DNA of 64,000 nt from Microcebus murinus (GCF_040939455.1 NC_134108.1:17637501-17701500), one strand, 5' to 3'. Counted from the first letter of the stretch, positions 25,445-37,185 are shown. Translations and numbers: made by a program. The notes: generated by a model not told the origin, from the sequence alone.

Positions 25445-26394
25445 ATCTCTCTAAAATAATTCCAATTAAAATCTTAAAATAATAACCTGATTCTAAAATA
25501 TATGCATACCATTTCAAAACCTCAATATAAGCAATCTCTTAGTAGCTTTTATAGGTAAAATTATTTCTGCAAAATAATAGCACTAAAAAGCTATAAACAA
25601 AGCTATTTAGATGTTTGGGTTTTTTTTAAATTGATAAGGGAAAATACAAGAGAGGTCTAGAGTGGTCGGAACTTAGAAATAAAAACAAGGAGGAACAGGA
25701 ATTAAGGTAAGAGAAAAAAGTGAAGAGAGGAGGAGGAGTGATGATAAAGCTATTGGCATAATCCACAAAGAAACAGTATATGCAATTCTAAAAGGTCCTT
25801 AAAAATGCAGTATCTGACAAGAATTCAAAATTATAAAAAAGTTCATGAGACAATTAATTAAAAATCTGAAATTAGTATTTTCATCTTTGATAAAAATTAA
25901 AGGAAAAGAAAAAGCACTGTCTACTGTGACATATTTTTTAAAAGGAGTAATTTCTAATTATTAGGCTTTGGCAAAAGTAGTACATATGATGCTTTGTGCT
26001 ATTCTTATCAAACAAGAGGACACCTTGAAGAATAATTTTATAGAGAAACAGAACAGGTTAGCTGCTTATCTATTACACTTTATACTCACTAACCCAAAAC
26101 AATGTGGAAAATGAATAAATTCTCTACCCACTGGTTTTGAAAACTAATCAGTATTATTAAAATCACTTCTCAGTAAAAGCTATATATAAGTCCTAGTACA
26201 GCTGCTCTTACATTTGACAAATAGTAATTAACATTTTTCACACCAAAAATAATTTTTGTCCTAGAAAATATGATTTGACATTCTATTCAAAATTCCCAAT
26301 GTAATTATCTATAATTGCTAAAACCATTAGAAAAATTTCAATAAAAATGATAAAAGAAAATTTATAATATAGACTTTTCAATACTAGTTCTACC

Positions 26395-26645
26395 TTAGAA
26401 GGGAAACAATACTGTATAATACTGTATAATGAAATAATACTATATAATGTATTATACTGTACACTGTATTATACAGTAATAGTGTATAATGAAACAAGAT
26501 AATTACTAAATCACACATTTTGTAAGGTAGTTGATAAAAATTACATATTAGACACTAAATGATTTATAACTTTTTCCCTCTCTCTCTAGATTTTAAGCAC
26601 ATATAAACTGAAACCACTAACATTTCCATTAAAAATAAAACTCAA
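26395..26645 (+). repeat. Direct duplication, copy 2, with palindromic expansion
   Basis: 26474-26645 matches 25100-25270. Upstream flanks also match weakly (CTTAGAAGGGAAACA against CATAGAAAGGAGACAG), but copy 2 has about 75 extra bases made of repeated ACTGTATAAT and its complement ATTATACAGT (about 26408-26480). Confidence 0.75.
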
Positions 26646-26726
26646 GTGAAACTTTCTTAGATATTTTGAAAATGTGACCATATTACTCATTCTTTTAAGT
26701 ATTGTTTTTACCTTCGCAGGGAGTAG

Positions 26727-26753
26727 GAGAGTGTGTGTATGTGTTTGTGTGTG
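26727..26753 (+). repeat. TG-rich microsatellite
   Basis: An imperfect GTGTGTGTATGTGTTTGTGT run in unique intronic sequence. Confidence 0.7.
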
Positions 26754-27512
26754 AAGAAAATAAGCTTTCTTAAAAGCATCCCAGTCTAAAAATGGGAGAA
26801 CACCCTTAAAGGAACGAATGATTCCATTAATATCTGTAGTACAAAAAACAATTTATTTAAAGTTGCTATTGATTCCAATGCTGTAAGTTGCAAACATATT
26901 TCAACATTCTTTCTAAAAAGGCTTCCAATGGTCTTGAGATGCAAATGTATGCACAGAGCTAGCAAAGCACAAACTATTTTTTACTTATATTTTACTACCA
27001 ATATTTCTGTTCCTTCTCAATCTAACAGGAAAAACCAACATGAAACCAAAATACAAAAGCCATTGATAAATAACCTTAGGCATATGACAAATAATAATCA
27101 TTACAATAAAAAAGTTTTTAAGTATTAATTTATGGTCTTAAAATATCAATAATATTTTTTGTGCCAACACTGATTACCATAAAAATAATAGTAACATTTT
27201 AATACCAGTTATAGCCTAAGAAAGAACGGAATGTCCATTAAAGAGATAACCAGGGGAGAGCAGAGTCTGTCCATTAGAGAAGTACTAACTATTATTACAG
27301 AGCAACAAGGGCACAAGGGCACAAAGATGAATTTCTGTTCCCATTACTCTCACCCATCTAAATCACCCTCAAGAAACCCAATAAGCAATTAAAGCTGTAT
27401 CAAGTAGAACTTTAATTATATTAGAAATGTTCTAAATTGATATCATAATGCCATTTAATACATTTGTGCCAGTATAAAAAGATGAATGTCTAGAGTGACG
27501 GACCATTGAACA

Positions 27513-27604
27513 GAACATAAATATTGGGGGGTATTATTTTATTAAAGTCTTAAAATTTTTAACCCTCATTAATGAGGGAGAATTATACCTATAATAATTT
27601 CATG
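27513..27604 (+). repeat. Local 92-bp direct repeat, copy 1
   Basis: GAACATAAATATTGGGGGGT through ATAATAATTTCAT. The same text recurs at 28046-28135. It carries the palindrome CCCTCATTAATGAGGG. Confidence 0.85.
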
Positions 27605-27837
27605 AATGTCTAAAATTATACACCTGGTAAAAACTGTATTGATAATCAAACATACATTTTAACATGAACCAAGAACAATGATAGAATAGCATGAACTCAT
27701 GGAAATACAGCCAGAAATTTTTACTCAGTTTACTTTAGAACAAGTCAATTTAGAAGCTACATCTTACACCCACAGTACTGTTATTTAAAACACATGACTT
27801 AGTCATTATGTATATTAATATTTGTTAATAATAAGTT

Positions 27838-28045
27838 TTATGACTTTAGCATCTCTGTTCATGAAGGAATACTGGTCCACAGTTTTCTTACAATTTTTTC
27901 CTGCTTTTGGTACCAGGGTAACACTAGCTTCATAAAATGAGTTGGGAAGTGTGCTCTCCTCTGTTGTTTTTGGACAAGTCTGGGTACAAGTATTATTTGG
28001 TAAAATGCACCAGTAAGCCTTCTGAGCCTAGAGTTTTCCTGATGG
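27838..28045 (-). repeat. L1 ORF2 fragment, antisense
   Basis: ACTGGTCCACAGTTTTCTTA, then AATGAGTTGGGAAGTGTGCT and TTTTTGGACAAGTCTGGGTA, match antisense L1 reverse-transcriptase text. It ends exactly where the second 92-bp repeat begins. Confidence 0.75.
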
Positions 28046-28135
28046 GAACATAAATACTGGGGGGTAGTATTTTATTAAAGTCTTAAATTTTTAACCCTCA
28101 CTAGTGAGGGAGAATTATACCTATAATAATTTCAT
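28046..28135 (+). repeat. Local 92-bp direct repeat, copy 2
   Basis: A second copy of the 27513-27604 block, 90 bp, with a few substitutions. The central palindrome here is CCCTCACTAGTGAGGG, with compensating change on both sides. Confidence 0.85.
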
Positions 28136-28369
28136 TATCAAACCTCAGTGAAATAATCAATTTATAGGAAATCTAAAGGCAAAAAAAAAAGATGTTAAAG
28201 ACAATGGGGATGCAGTCAGAAAAATTCAGCATTTGGGAGATTCTATCTTCAACAAATAAGTGACAAAAAAGAATGAGCAAGGTAAGAAAGGGAAGTGAAG
28301 AAGAAAAGGGGAGACCTAAAAATTAAAAGAAAATTAAAAGACTTATCAATCAATCATCATCAATCCTTA

Positions 28370-28580
28370 TTTGGAACTTAAAGCTCACAAACCATAAATG
28401 TTTACAGTATAATATCATTGGTATAAAAGAATAAATAGAATATATTTATGAAACTGCTTGTAAATGCACAGAATCTCTCTGGAAGAACACAAAAGAAACT
28501 GGTGACATGGTACCTGGAAGGGAATTGGATAAGCAAATGTTGAGTGGGAAGGAGATTCTTTTTATCTTTTAAACTATGTG
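28370..28580 (+). repeat. L1-type 3' region fragment
   Basis: ATGAAACTGCTTGTAAATGC, then CTCTGGAAGAACACAAAAGA and a pyrimidine-rich end, resemble the 3' part of old L1 copies and the tract near 50.15 kb. Confidence 0.4.
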
Positions 28581-28738
28581 AACACATTATCTATTGTAAA
28601 AATAATAATAATAATAAGTTGTATATGATCGCAATTACAAAGGTTGAATAAAATAAAATTACCAATTAAATTCTTAGAGAAGCTGCTTTGAATTAGAGAA
28701 ATCACAACAGCTTTTATTAGCAAAGATAATGTCATTAC

Positions 28739-28822
28739 CTCATCATATGTGTATCTGTAGTCAGCTTTCTTTGATTTGAGGTCCCATAAGACTACTGTTC
28801 CAGATTCAAAGCCAATCAAAAG
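28739..28822 (-). CDS. STXBP5: STXBP5 coding exon, WD40 blade (probably exon 7)
   Basis: On the minus strand the acceptor TTATTACAG is followed by CTTTTGATTGGC and the exon ends GATGAG before donor GTAATGAC. The length is 84 nt, 28 codons, with phase 0 at both ends. The peptide begins LLIGFESGTVVLWDLKSKK and ends YRYTYDE. It contains a textbook WD40 strand, ESGTVVLWDL, with the terminal W-D pair. FESGTVVLWDLKSKKADY separates it from STXBP5L, which as I recall reads YENGTVVFWDLKSKRAEL. The exon joins DEGK upstream and AIHSVAWHH downstream with no missing residues. Confidence 0.97.
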
Positions 28823-28978
28823 CTGTAATAAAAAAAGTCCATGTTACCTAGGAATTATATCAATTATAAAACATTTATTTGCTGATAATAAAGATAACTA
28901 TTAATATTATTCATATGTTCTCAGTATAAATTATAACTAAACATCTGCACTGCTGATTACTGGTCATATAGATCTATA

Positions 28979-29288
28979 CAATCCTTAACCCCAGGGGCAG
29001 GGCCCAGTACCAGTATATAGCCTGTTTCGGAACCGGGTAGGGTGTCACTGTGTGAGGTCAATTTCCCATGTGGAAAAATTGTCTTCCATGAAGCTCAGGA
29101 ACTGGGCTGAACAGCATGAGGAGAGCAGCAGGCAAGGGAGTGAAGCTTCATCTGCCTGTACAGCCGCTCCCCATTGTCTACATCACCACCAGAGCTCCGC
29201 CTCCCCACCTCCTCCACCCACCTGTGGTGGAAAACTTGTCTTCCACGAAACTGGTCCCATGTGCCAAGAAGGTTGGGGACTGCTGATA
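28979..29288. mobile_element. Old DNA transposon with inverted ends
   Basis: The left end, CAATCCTTAACCCCAGGGGC, and the complemented right end, CAGTCCCCAACCTTCTTGGC, are related. Internal blocks ACTGGTCCCATGTGCCAAGA and GTGGAAAACTTGTCTTCCAC mirror GTGGAAAAATTGTCTTCCAT on the other side. It is a familiar mammalian GC-richer repeat, probably hAT-like. The reading frames on both strands here are chance frames in it. Confidence 0.6.
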
Positions 29289-29869
29289 TAACTGACAAAT
29301 GAGAACACTGCATTGCATATTTATATGCTTTTGATAATTTGGGACTCAACATACAACTGATTTGTGAAAAAGAAAACAGTACCATTTTGAAGTCCTAAGT
29401 GTACATCTTCACTAATATAAAATATTTTAATAAATTACTAATACAAATTTGTATGTGCTTTAGAGTTTTACAAACTTTCCAAATTCTACATATTATCAGG
29501 CATTCTCATCTACTCCACCTATGTATTGATTAGTTTTAAATTACATCTAGCCTAGATCCCTCTCATAAGACTCAGACACATAATTCCAGCGGCCACATCT
29601 CCATTTATCTACACAAGAACCTCAAAATAAATGTGCCCAAAAGTGAATCAATTATATTCTTCTCTACTCTGTTTCTCTGGCACTTCCTCTCACAGTTTCT
29701 CTCTCACCATTCCATATCACAACATTCATTCAGTTGCTCAGGCCAGAAAACTAGAGTCATCCTTAACTCTAGTCTCTCCTCCAATAGGTAAAATCAACAA
29801 GTAAATTTAAAATTACATTCTATTATCTAATTTACTTCATTCCATCTCCTGCACCTTTCTCCTGATTCG

Positions 29870-30530
29870 AGACACAAAGATCTCTTTTCTGGTCTCTCTG
29901 ACTCCAGTCTTCCTCCTCTTTTAATATATTTCGTATCATAGCTAGAATAAGACTTCTAAAATACAAACCTGATAGGGTAATAAATGCTTCTATTTATGAC
30001 TTTTTAATGTCTCACCATTATTTTTAGGATAAAGTCCAAACTCAGTAATATGACATACAAGATCTGTCATGGGCTGACTTCTGTTTACCTCTTCAACTTC
30101 ATCCCTTACCACATCCCTGCTACCCACATTCCAGTATATTCGTCAGTTGATGCTCTCTTTTACCTTTGAGCCTTTACACATGCTGCTTACCTACCTGGGC
30201 TACTCCATTTGAATGGACCATTTTACTGTTTGCCTGACTAATCCTACTAATACTTCAGATGTCATTTTAGCTGTTTCCTCTCCCTGATCTACCAAATGTA
30301 AATGACCTACCAAATGTACTTCCTGTGTGCTCCAATTACACTCTGTACATTTTTAAACTGAAGAGTCACCATACAATATAATAATGGCCTTTTCCATATG
30401 TGAATTATTTTGCAGATCATAATATTGGTATATTTTGGGAAGGATTAGTTTTATCTTGTTCCTCACAATACTTCTGACATATGACACAGGGACTGACACG
30501 TTGTAAATATTTTTAAAAATGTTTTATGAA
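29870..30530 (+). repeat. L2 LINE
   Basis: GGATAAAGTCCAAACTCAGT, GACATACAAGATCTGTCATG, CTTTGAGCCTTTACACATGC, then AGATGTCATTTTAGCTGTTT follow the L2 3' untranslated order. Confidence 0.75.
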
Positions 30531-30748
30531 TGCATTCCAGAATGGAATGCATGGTCCTCCCTCACAGACTATGTGCACTGCCCATTCAACCTCAGTTCCC
30601 TCCACATACACTCCAGTATTTTCCAAATCTCAATATTTCTCTGCTTTAAATCTCCTCCCTTTACATTCACTGAGAATCTTTAATTCAGTGTTACTTCTTT
30701 AGATAAGTCTACCCAGTTCCTCCAGACAGAATAAAGAGCTCCTTCTCT

Positions 30749-31190
30749 GGCCAGGCGTGGTGGCTCACGCCTGTAATCCTAGCACTTTGGGAGGCTGAGG
30801 CGGGCGGATTGCTCAAGGTCAGGAGTTTGAAACCAGCCTGAATGAGACCCCATCTCTACCAAAAAATAGAAATAAATTAATTGACAACTAAAAATATATA
30901 TACAAAAAATTAGGCTGGTCCGATGGTAGTGAGTTATCAGAACTTACTCACATTAGTGTCACTAAAGTTGGTATTCAACCCCCCACTGCTAAATTTGACT
31001 GGCTTTAAAAAAAAAAAAAAAAAATTAGCCGGGCATGGTGGCACATGCCTGTAGTCCCAGCTACTTGGGAGGCTGAGGCAGTAGGATCGCTGAGCCCCGG
31101 AGATTGAGGTTGCTGTAAGCCAGGCTGACACCAAGGCACTCACTCTAGCCTGGGCAACAAAGTGAGACTCTGTCTCAAAAAAAAAAAAAA
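30749..31190 (+). repeat. Alu, lemur type, interrupted by Y4 RNA insert
   Basis: The left arm starts at GGCCAGGCGTGGTGGCTCAC. The linker AAATTAATTGACAACT is the lemur form. The right arm resumes at 31028 (GCCGGGCATGGTGGCACATG) and ends in poly-A. Flanking duplications AAAGAGCTCCTTCTCT (30733-30748) and GAGCTCCTTCTCT (31191-31203) bound the whole, so the Alu inserted first and the 31-kb insert came later. Confidence 0.93.
30913..31006 (+). pseudogene. RNY4 pseudogene: Y4 small cytoplasmic RNA retropseudogene
   Basis: The 94-nt body begins GGCTGGTCCGATGGTAGTGA and ends AATTTGACTGGCTTT. It has TTAGTGTCACTAAAGTTGGT and CAACCCCCCACTGCT, the Y4 loop and stem. I count about four changes from human Y4 as I remember it. 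A poly-A run (31007 on) replaces the normal U tail, and AAAAAATTA flanks it at 30904-30912 and again at the end of the A run (to 31027). That is L1-mediated retroposition, so it is a pseudogene rather than a Pol III gene; Y genes need upstream promoter elements that are absent here. Confidence 0.93.
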
Positions 31191-31231
31191 GAGCTCCTTC
31201 TCTTACGCTGCTACACACATTTTCATCTGTA

Positions 31232-31300
31232 TATCTCTAATATCTAATGTACTATCAAATACATAGTAGACACTCAACAAATATTTGTTTAATGAATATA
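31232..31300 (+). repeat. L2/MIR-type 3' end
   Basis: A short block ACATAGTAGACACTCAACAA, then ATATTTGTTTAATGAATA, typical of a LINE2 3' end. Confidence 0.5.
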
Positions 31301-32049
31301 AACATCATTAGTAGATAATCTATATCTATGCATGTAATCTGGGGATATGAACAAAGTTGGGGATAGACCCAGTAATTTTAACAAAATAGCCATTTAGTGG
31401 ATTTCAGATTACAAGGTATAATTGGAGGGACTAGTTATGATTTTTAAAAAGCATTTTACTTAGTATAGCTATATAGATTTTTATTCCTATATGAAAATCA
31501 AAGAAAAACAAATAAGAATGTTTCCTCATTTAATATTCATCCATAGGAAAAAATTCTAGTTGAAAATACTATTAATAAAAACATGAAGCAAATACATTCA
31601 TGGAAAAAAATATGTGCCTAGTTTGTGCACAACAGAGAAAAGTAAAAAAAAAAAAAGATGTTCATTTACATAATTTTTTACTCACATTAACAATACATGC
31701 TAATCAAAATGTGCTCTGAAGCTCATTCATTAGTTGAGAACTTCTTTTTGTTTTGTTCTGGTTTTTTTCCATTTCTAGTGGAGGGGCTAGTTATTAAAGC
31801 TAACAAAATAGGTTTTCCCACCTTGGGAGGGAGTACAGTCAATTTTCCTAACCTGAACTCTTTTTTCCTATGCAATCTGAGATATATAAATCTTCCGAGA
31901 AAAACGGTATTTGTTACCTTTCCTTTTTCCCAGTCTTTTCAAATATCCTGAACATGTAATATGGCATTTTAACATGGAAGAAATGAGAAATTTCAGGAAT
32001 AAGGAAAGAGAAGGAAAAGAATATCATTTAAGAGTTGATGTACAGTTTA

Positions 32050-32250
32050 ATCAGCACTGCATTGCTCAGGACATAAGTAACCTGAGTTCTAGGCTTAAAT
32101 CTGCCACTTAGTAGCCACAAATCTTTAGGAAAATAATCTTAGCTATCTGGATCTTCATAATCTGAGAGAGTTACAGTGAACTTCAGCTTCACTAGTCAGC
32201 TCTAACATCGTAAGAATGTTAGAAATATGTACTAACAGGTTTGACTTTAA
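32050..32250 (+). repeat. MIR SINE fragment
   Basis: CCTGAGTTCTAGGCTTAAAT, then CTGCCACTTAGTAGCCACAA, is the MIR core. Diverged. Confidence 0.6.
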
Positions 32251-32534
32251 TGCCTATAATCGTCTGGCTTTTTAATTCCTTTCTCAACAAAAGCAAGAGA
32301 ATTATAAATAAATATTTAAAAACAGAAAACTAAATTAAATATATAGTACTTACATAAACTTGGAAAATTCCTTCAATGCCTATTCCTACTGGAATATTTT
32401 ATAACTCATAGAGATATTAATTAGTTTATGTACTATTTAGTAATTTCCTCATTTTTCTCTTATAAAAAGCACTGAATATGAACATAGTTTTCTACAGCAT
32501 CAATAATCTATCTACATCTAGAGAAAAAAATGTA

Positions 32535-32775
32535 GCATAATGGAGAGTACTCCCGGGTTGAAATCAGAGAAATCAATGTTCAAATCCCAGCTTCACCAAT
32601 ATCTAGCTCTGTACCTCTGGAACACATAATGCCACCAAGTCTCTGCTGAGTCATCTACAAAGCAGGGAAAATTTCTAACTTACAACTTGATGGGAGATCC
32701 AAACGAAATAGTACATATAAAGTGGCCATCACAGTGCTTGACACATAGAACTCAATAAATGACAGATATTATTAC
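32535..32775 (+). repeat. MIR SINE
   Basis: A TAATGGAGAGTACTCCCGGG start, CAAATCCCAGCTTCACCAAT core and CAGTGCTTGACACATAGAAC end in MIR order. Confidence 0.75.
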
Positions 32776-34724
32776 TGTAAGTAATTTTACACTAATGCCT
32801 AACCTTCCTTAGCCAAGATCACCACTAACCTGTAAGGTTAGCTTTGAATAAACTTGCCCTATCACCCCATATCCTTTTTCAGTGACAAAATGTCACAGGG
32901 ATCTTTGGAATCTGGAGTCTACAAAGATTAAATGATATAATTTATTTTAGCAAAATATTTCGTAAGTATTTGATGAGATTAACTCTTCGAAGTAGGGAGA
33001 ATAATATAATTCAAGGCTTCAAAGAAAATACTGAGGATAAAAACAGTTGTATTAAGACATAATTTATTCATTATATAAATCAAGTATATATTGAGTAGTT
33101 ACTATTTTTACTGTATGTTGGATACTATGGAAAATACAAACTTATATAAATACTACCTTTGTGTTCAAGGACTCTTTCAAGTTCAGGGGAGCTGAGATAT
33201 ACATACATTTCTAAATACAAGGCAATATGTGATAAATACCCTAAAATCGCATAACTAAAGTACTAATGAATATGGACATAACAGAAAGCATTTCTGCCAC
33301 GATTATCAGGAAAGACATCACAAAAGATATATATTCAATCTGGGCCTTAAAATGAGGGTAGGAATTCAGCAGAGAGAGAATGTTGGGAGAGAATCCAATC
33401 AGAAGGACTCACAAAAACGAAGACAGAGACAGCAAAGAGCTGTCCATATTTAGGAAGCTGCAACTATTTGCTTTAGCATAGCATTTGGGCAAAGATATTC
33501 TGAAAGATAAAGAAACCTAAGACTACATTTTAAGGAAAGTTTATTTTGCTTTTTAGATACTAAAGAGCCACTGAAAGCCTTTGAACAGGAGAACACATTA
33601 AAATGGTACTCTAGGAAGACTAATCTGGAAATGATTCAAGAATGAGTTGTAATGTCTTGAACTCCAGTGCTGAGAAAAGCAACATTACAAAGTAAGGATA
33701 AAATGAAGGATTAAAATGACTTAGTGATTGATTCAAGGTAAGAGAGAAGTTTTCAATTCTGCCACCATTCCTCCCACCCAAAGGTTTGGCTTTTAAACAA
33801 GCATCATACATATAAAGAATATAAAATGAGGATCTAAGTTACTCTATACTTCCTTTATGATTACATGCTAACTCCAAACAATCCAGTTATCCTTTAGTTT
33901 TCCCAGTGGCAAACTAAGAGAACAATGTTAATCAATTTATAGACTTGACCTCACCCACAGCTAAAGAAAGGAAACACCTGGATAAACTTCTGCACTAAAT
34001 CCAGAGGCTTCACTGCACTGATTTCTAATGGCAATAAACTTCCTGGTATTTACTTAGTTTATCATTATAAAATTATAATATATAGGTAGAAAAATATCAT
34101 TATTAAATAGAACTACCTACTTTGAAAGATTGCTTTGAATTAGTAAAGAAAGATTCATAGAAAAAAATTTAATTATTTTTAAATGTATTAATTAACCTAA
34201 ATTAACAATAGCTAGAAACTGACTGTATGAACCAATTTCAGAGTATTAAAAATTAAAATAACATTTAAAAAAATCTACATTATTAATTGGAGCTATTTAT
34301 GAAGAAAGAATTAAGTGAGATGAGATATAAAGACAACTCTAACATAAGGCAATCTGGGATAAGTGCCACAAAAATTGTATAACTAAAGCATTGAAAAGAA
34401 TTCAAAACCAAAAGAAAACTTTTTGTCAGGATTATCAGAAAATCAGGAAAAATACTGTGAATAAACCAAATGTAAATTAATAACATAATTGTATTTATTA
34501 ATTTTGAATTATGTTTTAGGGTACTTTTATCCTTTAAAATTATAAATGATTCTAATTCCTTCACTTGTTCTTCATAATGAATAACAGGTATTAAGTGTAT
34601 ATGATATACAACCTTTTAGCAATCTCCATTTTGCAGGATAAGTGTGGTCCTGGAATAGTTTGCTTATTATACAAAAATTCATGCATTAAAACAATAAATG
34701 TATTTTTTTAGGAAAAAATTCTAC

Positions 34725-34788
34725 CTTTCCCTCATCCATTGGATTATCACTTATATGGACAACAGGTCCTGGGTGAGATTTAGATGAC
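34725..34788 (-). CDS. STXBP5: STXBP5 small coding exon (probably exon 6)
   Basis: This 64-nt exon is too short to stand out by length. On the minus strand the acceptor TTTTTTAG is followed by G, which completes Leu, then 21 codons SSKSHPGPVVHISDNPMDEG-K, then donor GTAGAATTT. SSKSHPG and ISDNPMDEGK match STXBP5; STXBP5L as I recall reads STKTHPG and LSDSPRDEGK. It is the loop and strand linking two WD40 blades: the HPGPVVHI strand and the D-E-G-K turn lead directly into LLIGFESG of the next exon. The outgoing intron is phase 0. Confidence 0.96.
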
Positions 34789-36386
34789 CTAAAAAAGAAA
34801 ATGTTAATAAGTTTTCTCAATTAAACATTTCAATATAGCTACATAGTCATTATAATAAGAATAAATCGATAGAGATATATTTATAAAGAAAGAATTATAG
34901 CAAGTGATCAATAACAGATACATAGTTCTTAATAGGGAACAAAAAAGGAATCAGGTATAAAATGGTAATTCATGTTGACACATGCCAGCAAAATTTATAG
35001 TTAAGTAAACTTTCTATATGGAGAAAAATATCTTCAATGTAGTCAAAGATTTCAGCACAGAAGATCTATCCTCAAGTAGAAATGTCAAAGTAAATATTTT
35101 TAAACAATGCAACATCTAAAATATTACTCTCTTATTTTACCCAATTCTAGCCTCGAATTGGGACATCCCATTTAGTTTCATAGTTCACACCAGAAATAAG
35201 AAAAATTCTATTATATTTTTAAAAACAACCAAGTATTGCTACCTATACCTGCTCAGAGAAAAAGAAGTTAATATAGTTAAGCATATGGCTCAACTGATGC
35301 CCATACATAATAATATCCCTAATTCAGAAACTCCTAAGTTTGAGATACCACTCCACTTCATGAGAGCCATCTGTGAAACTATACAGTCACCTGAACCAGG
35401 CCTACCCACTAGAAGTTGTAATCAACTCAAAATAAAAGACCATGAAACCCCACACGACTACCAAGAGACAGATATATGATAATAATGTCCCTGCCACAGG
35501 AAGAAAAACCAGGATTAATATACTATACAACTACACTAAGACATTACTTACTTAAAAGATATATCACAAAATTATCCCTATCTCAAAAAGATGTAAATAC
35601 TGTGGAATGCAACAATACAAAACTACTTGTTTAAAAACAAAAACAAAAAGAAAACAATGAGAAGGATCCTGCCAATATCCTTAAACTTTGATTTTTATGT
35701 CCCAGCAATGTAAAAAAAAAAATTGTAGAAAGAGATAAGACATGCAAAATTTAAGACAGAGTGAAAAGTTAACATTAAAGATCCTCAAGGACCTATAACT
35801 CAACCTATAGCTTTTCTTGTTAAAATTGGCAAATGAAAACAATTGTTTCAAAATCAAGTAAAATCAACCTTAAAATTAATTCTACAATACCTTAACTTTA
35901 GCAAACAGTTGCCTTATATTTGTTGATTATTAAAACACATCAAATAAACTAATCAGTGTTTTCAAACACTGGTAGCAACCCATTTGTGGGTCATGAATAG
36001 CATTAGAAATAAAAATAATTACAAAATAAAAAAAGAGAAAAATTTAAGAGTGTCTTTCATCTAGTAAGAAGAATGATTATTTCATTAAACTTGTGTTTTA
36101 TATATATGACTATACAATGTGTGTATATATCAACATTTGTATATATGTTTGTATATATCTATATTCACATTTGTAAATTTATACGTATATAATTTGTAAA
36201 ATTTAAATTTACAAACTGCCATGTCAATCGGATAATACTTACAAAAAGCTAATAATTCTATATTTAATATCAAGAATATCTGACACATATTTAATTCCAT
36301 ATGGACTTAATGACTGGCTATCATGTGATGATATTATCATATATGGAACTGAAACTTTCAGATATGACATATCTGCTCAAACTCAC
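34789..36386 (-). other. STXBP5: STXBP5 intron, 1.6 kb
   Basis: AT-rich intron. A tract at 35945-36060 carries a GGTAGCAACCCATTTGTGGG motif resembling old hAT-type repeats. A TA/TG-rich low-complexity tract follows at 36096-36195. No gene is seen; the short plus-strand reading frame at 35285-35479 has no recognisable product. Confidence 0.8.
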
Positions 36387-36521
36387 AGTTCAATGGCTTT
36401 ATTCCACATAATGACGTAGCCTGAGAGTGTGAAGGACTCCACATTGACGATATGTATATTACCTCGTTCAGTGCCCACATAGAGCCACTTACTCTGGAAA
36501 GGCAGATGGCAAAATGTAACC
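36387..36521 (-). CDS. STXBP5: STXBP5 coding exon, WD40 blade (probably exon 5)
   Basis: On the minus strand the acceptor CTCTTGCAG is followed by G, which completes Arg, then 44 codons from VTFCHLPFQSKWLYVG to IMWNKAIE, then CT and donor GTGAGTTTG, for 135 nt. The blade WLYVGTERGNIHIVNVESF is visible in the middle. GYVIMWNKAIEL is a very conserved tomosyn segment shared by both paralogues, while VTFCH (not ITYCH) favours STXBP5. The exon continues the frame from 50383-50483 and hands a phase-2 Leu codon (CT|G) to the exon at 34725. The plus-strand reading frame across the same bases is only an antisense shadow. Confidence 0.97.
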
Positions 36522-36714
36522 CTGCAAGAGAAAACATATTCAAAAAGAAATGTGAAAAATGTTTGATAAATTTTACTGACTGCATTACAGGGTTAATCAT
36601 AATATATGTAATTCAAGAAAAGCAAAAAAGATTTATCTTCTCATTGTGATTAATATTTAATTATGCTAATTTAATTTATACATCAGCATTAGGTCTTACA
36701 GTAAATAAATAGCA

Positions 36715-36835
36715 TGGCATAATAGAAAGAAGATGACTTTTGGAAGTTAGATTATGTTTCAAATCTGGGTATGTTGTCCAGTAACTGTACAACCTTGGGC
36801 ACATCACAAACTTAACCTCTAAGCCACAAGCTTAT
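36715..36835 (+). repeat. MIR SINE fragment
   Basis: TTTCAAATCTGGGTATGTTG, then CAACCTTGGGCACATCACAA, resembles the MIR 5' half and core. Confidence 0.5.
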
Positions 36836-37185
36836 AGGATTCTAATATCCACATCACCCCTGAGTACTACTGTACTTTTCAGGAGTCACTAAACTCACTA
36901 ATCTATCTCAGTACCTGTGTTTACTATTCCTTCCAAGCAAAATGCTCTTCCTTCTCATATTTTTCTTCCGTTCAACATTCAGTTCAAATACCACTCTCAT
37001 TCAAATTGATATCCTAATACTTAGTATCTCTGTCATGCTTGCCTTACATGATAGGGTCCATTTTTCTCACTAACTTGGAAGTATCTAGAAGGACAGAGAT
37101 CCCTTATACTCAGACTTAGATAATATTTCTGAACTATTTCTTCCTATGCTCTGATGATGTTGGAAGACTTCATTAAGAAATTATA

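Larger units (their letters stand above)
28823..34724 (-). other. STXBP5: STXBP5 intron, 5.9 kb
   Basis: Contains an old DNA transposon (28.98 kb), L2 (29.87-30.5 kb), the Alu with the Y4 RNA pseudogene (30.75-31.19 kb) and MIR copies near 32.1 and 32.6 kb. A tract at 33.2-33.7 kb looks like an ancient interspersed repeat I cannot name. Positions 33.8-34.7 kb show nothing recognisable. Confidence 0.85.

Noticed and set aside
29052..29385. Frames on both strands near 29.1-29.4 kb
   Set aside because: Both fall in the GC-richer old DNA transposon at 28979-29288.
30913..31006. Functional Y4 RNA gene
   Set aside because: Poly-A tail and flanking duplications show retroposition; it lies in an Alu and lacks the normal upstream Pol III promoter and clean T terminator.
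35285..35479. 64-codon plus-strand frame in the small intron
   Set aside because: No recognisable motif, no flanking splice sites, and it is on the strand opposite the gene.
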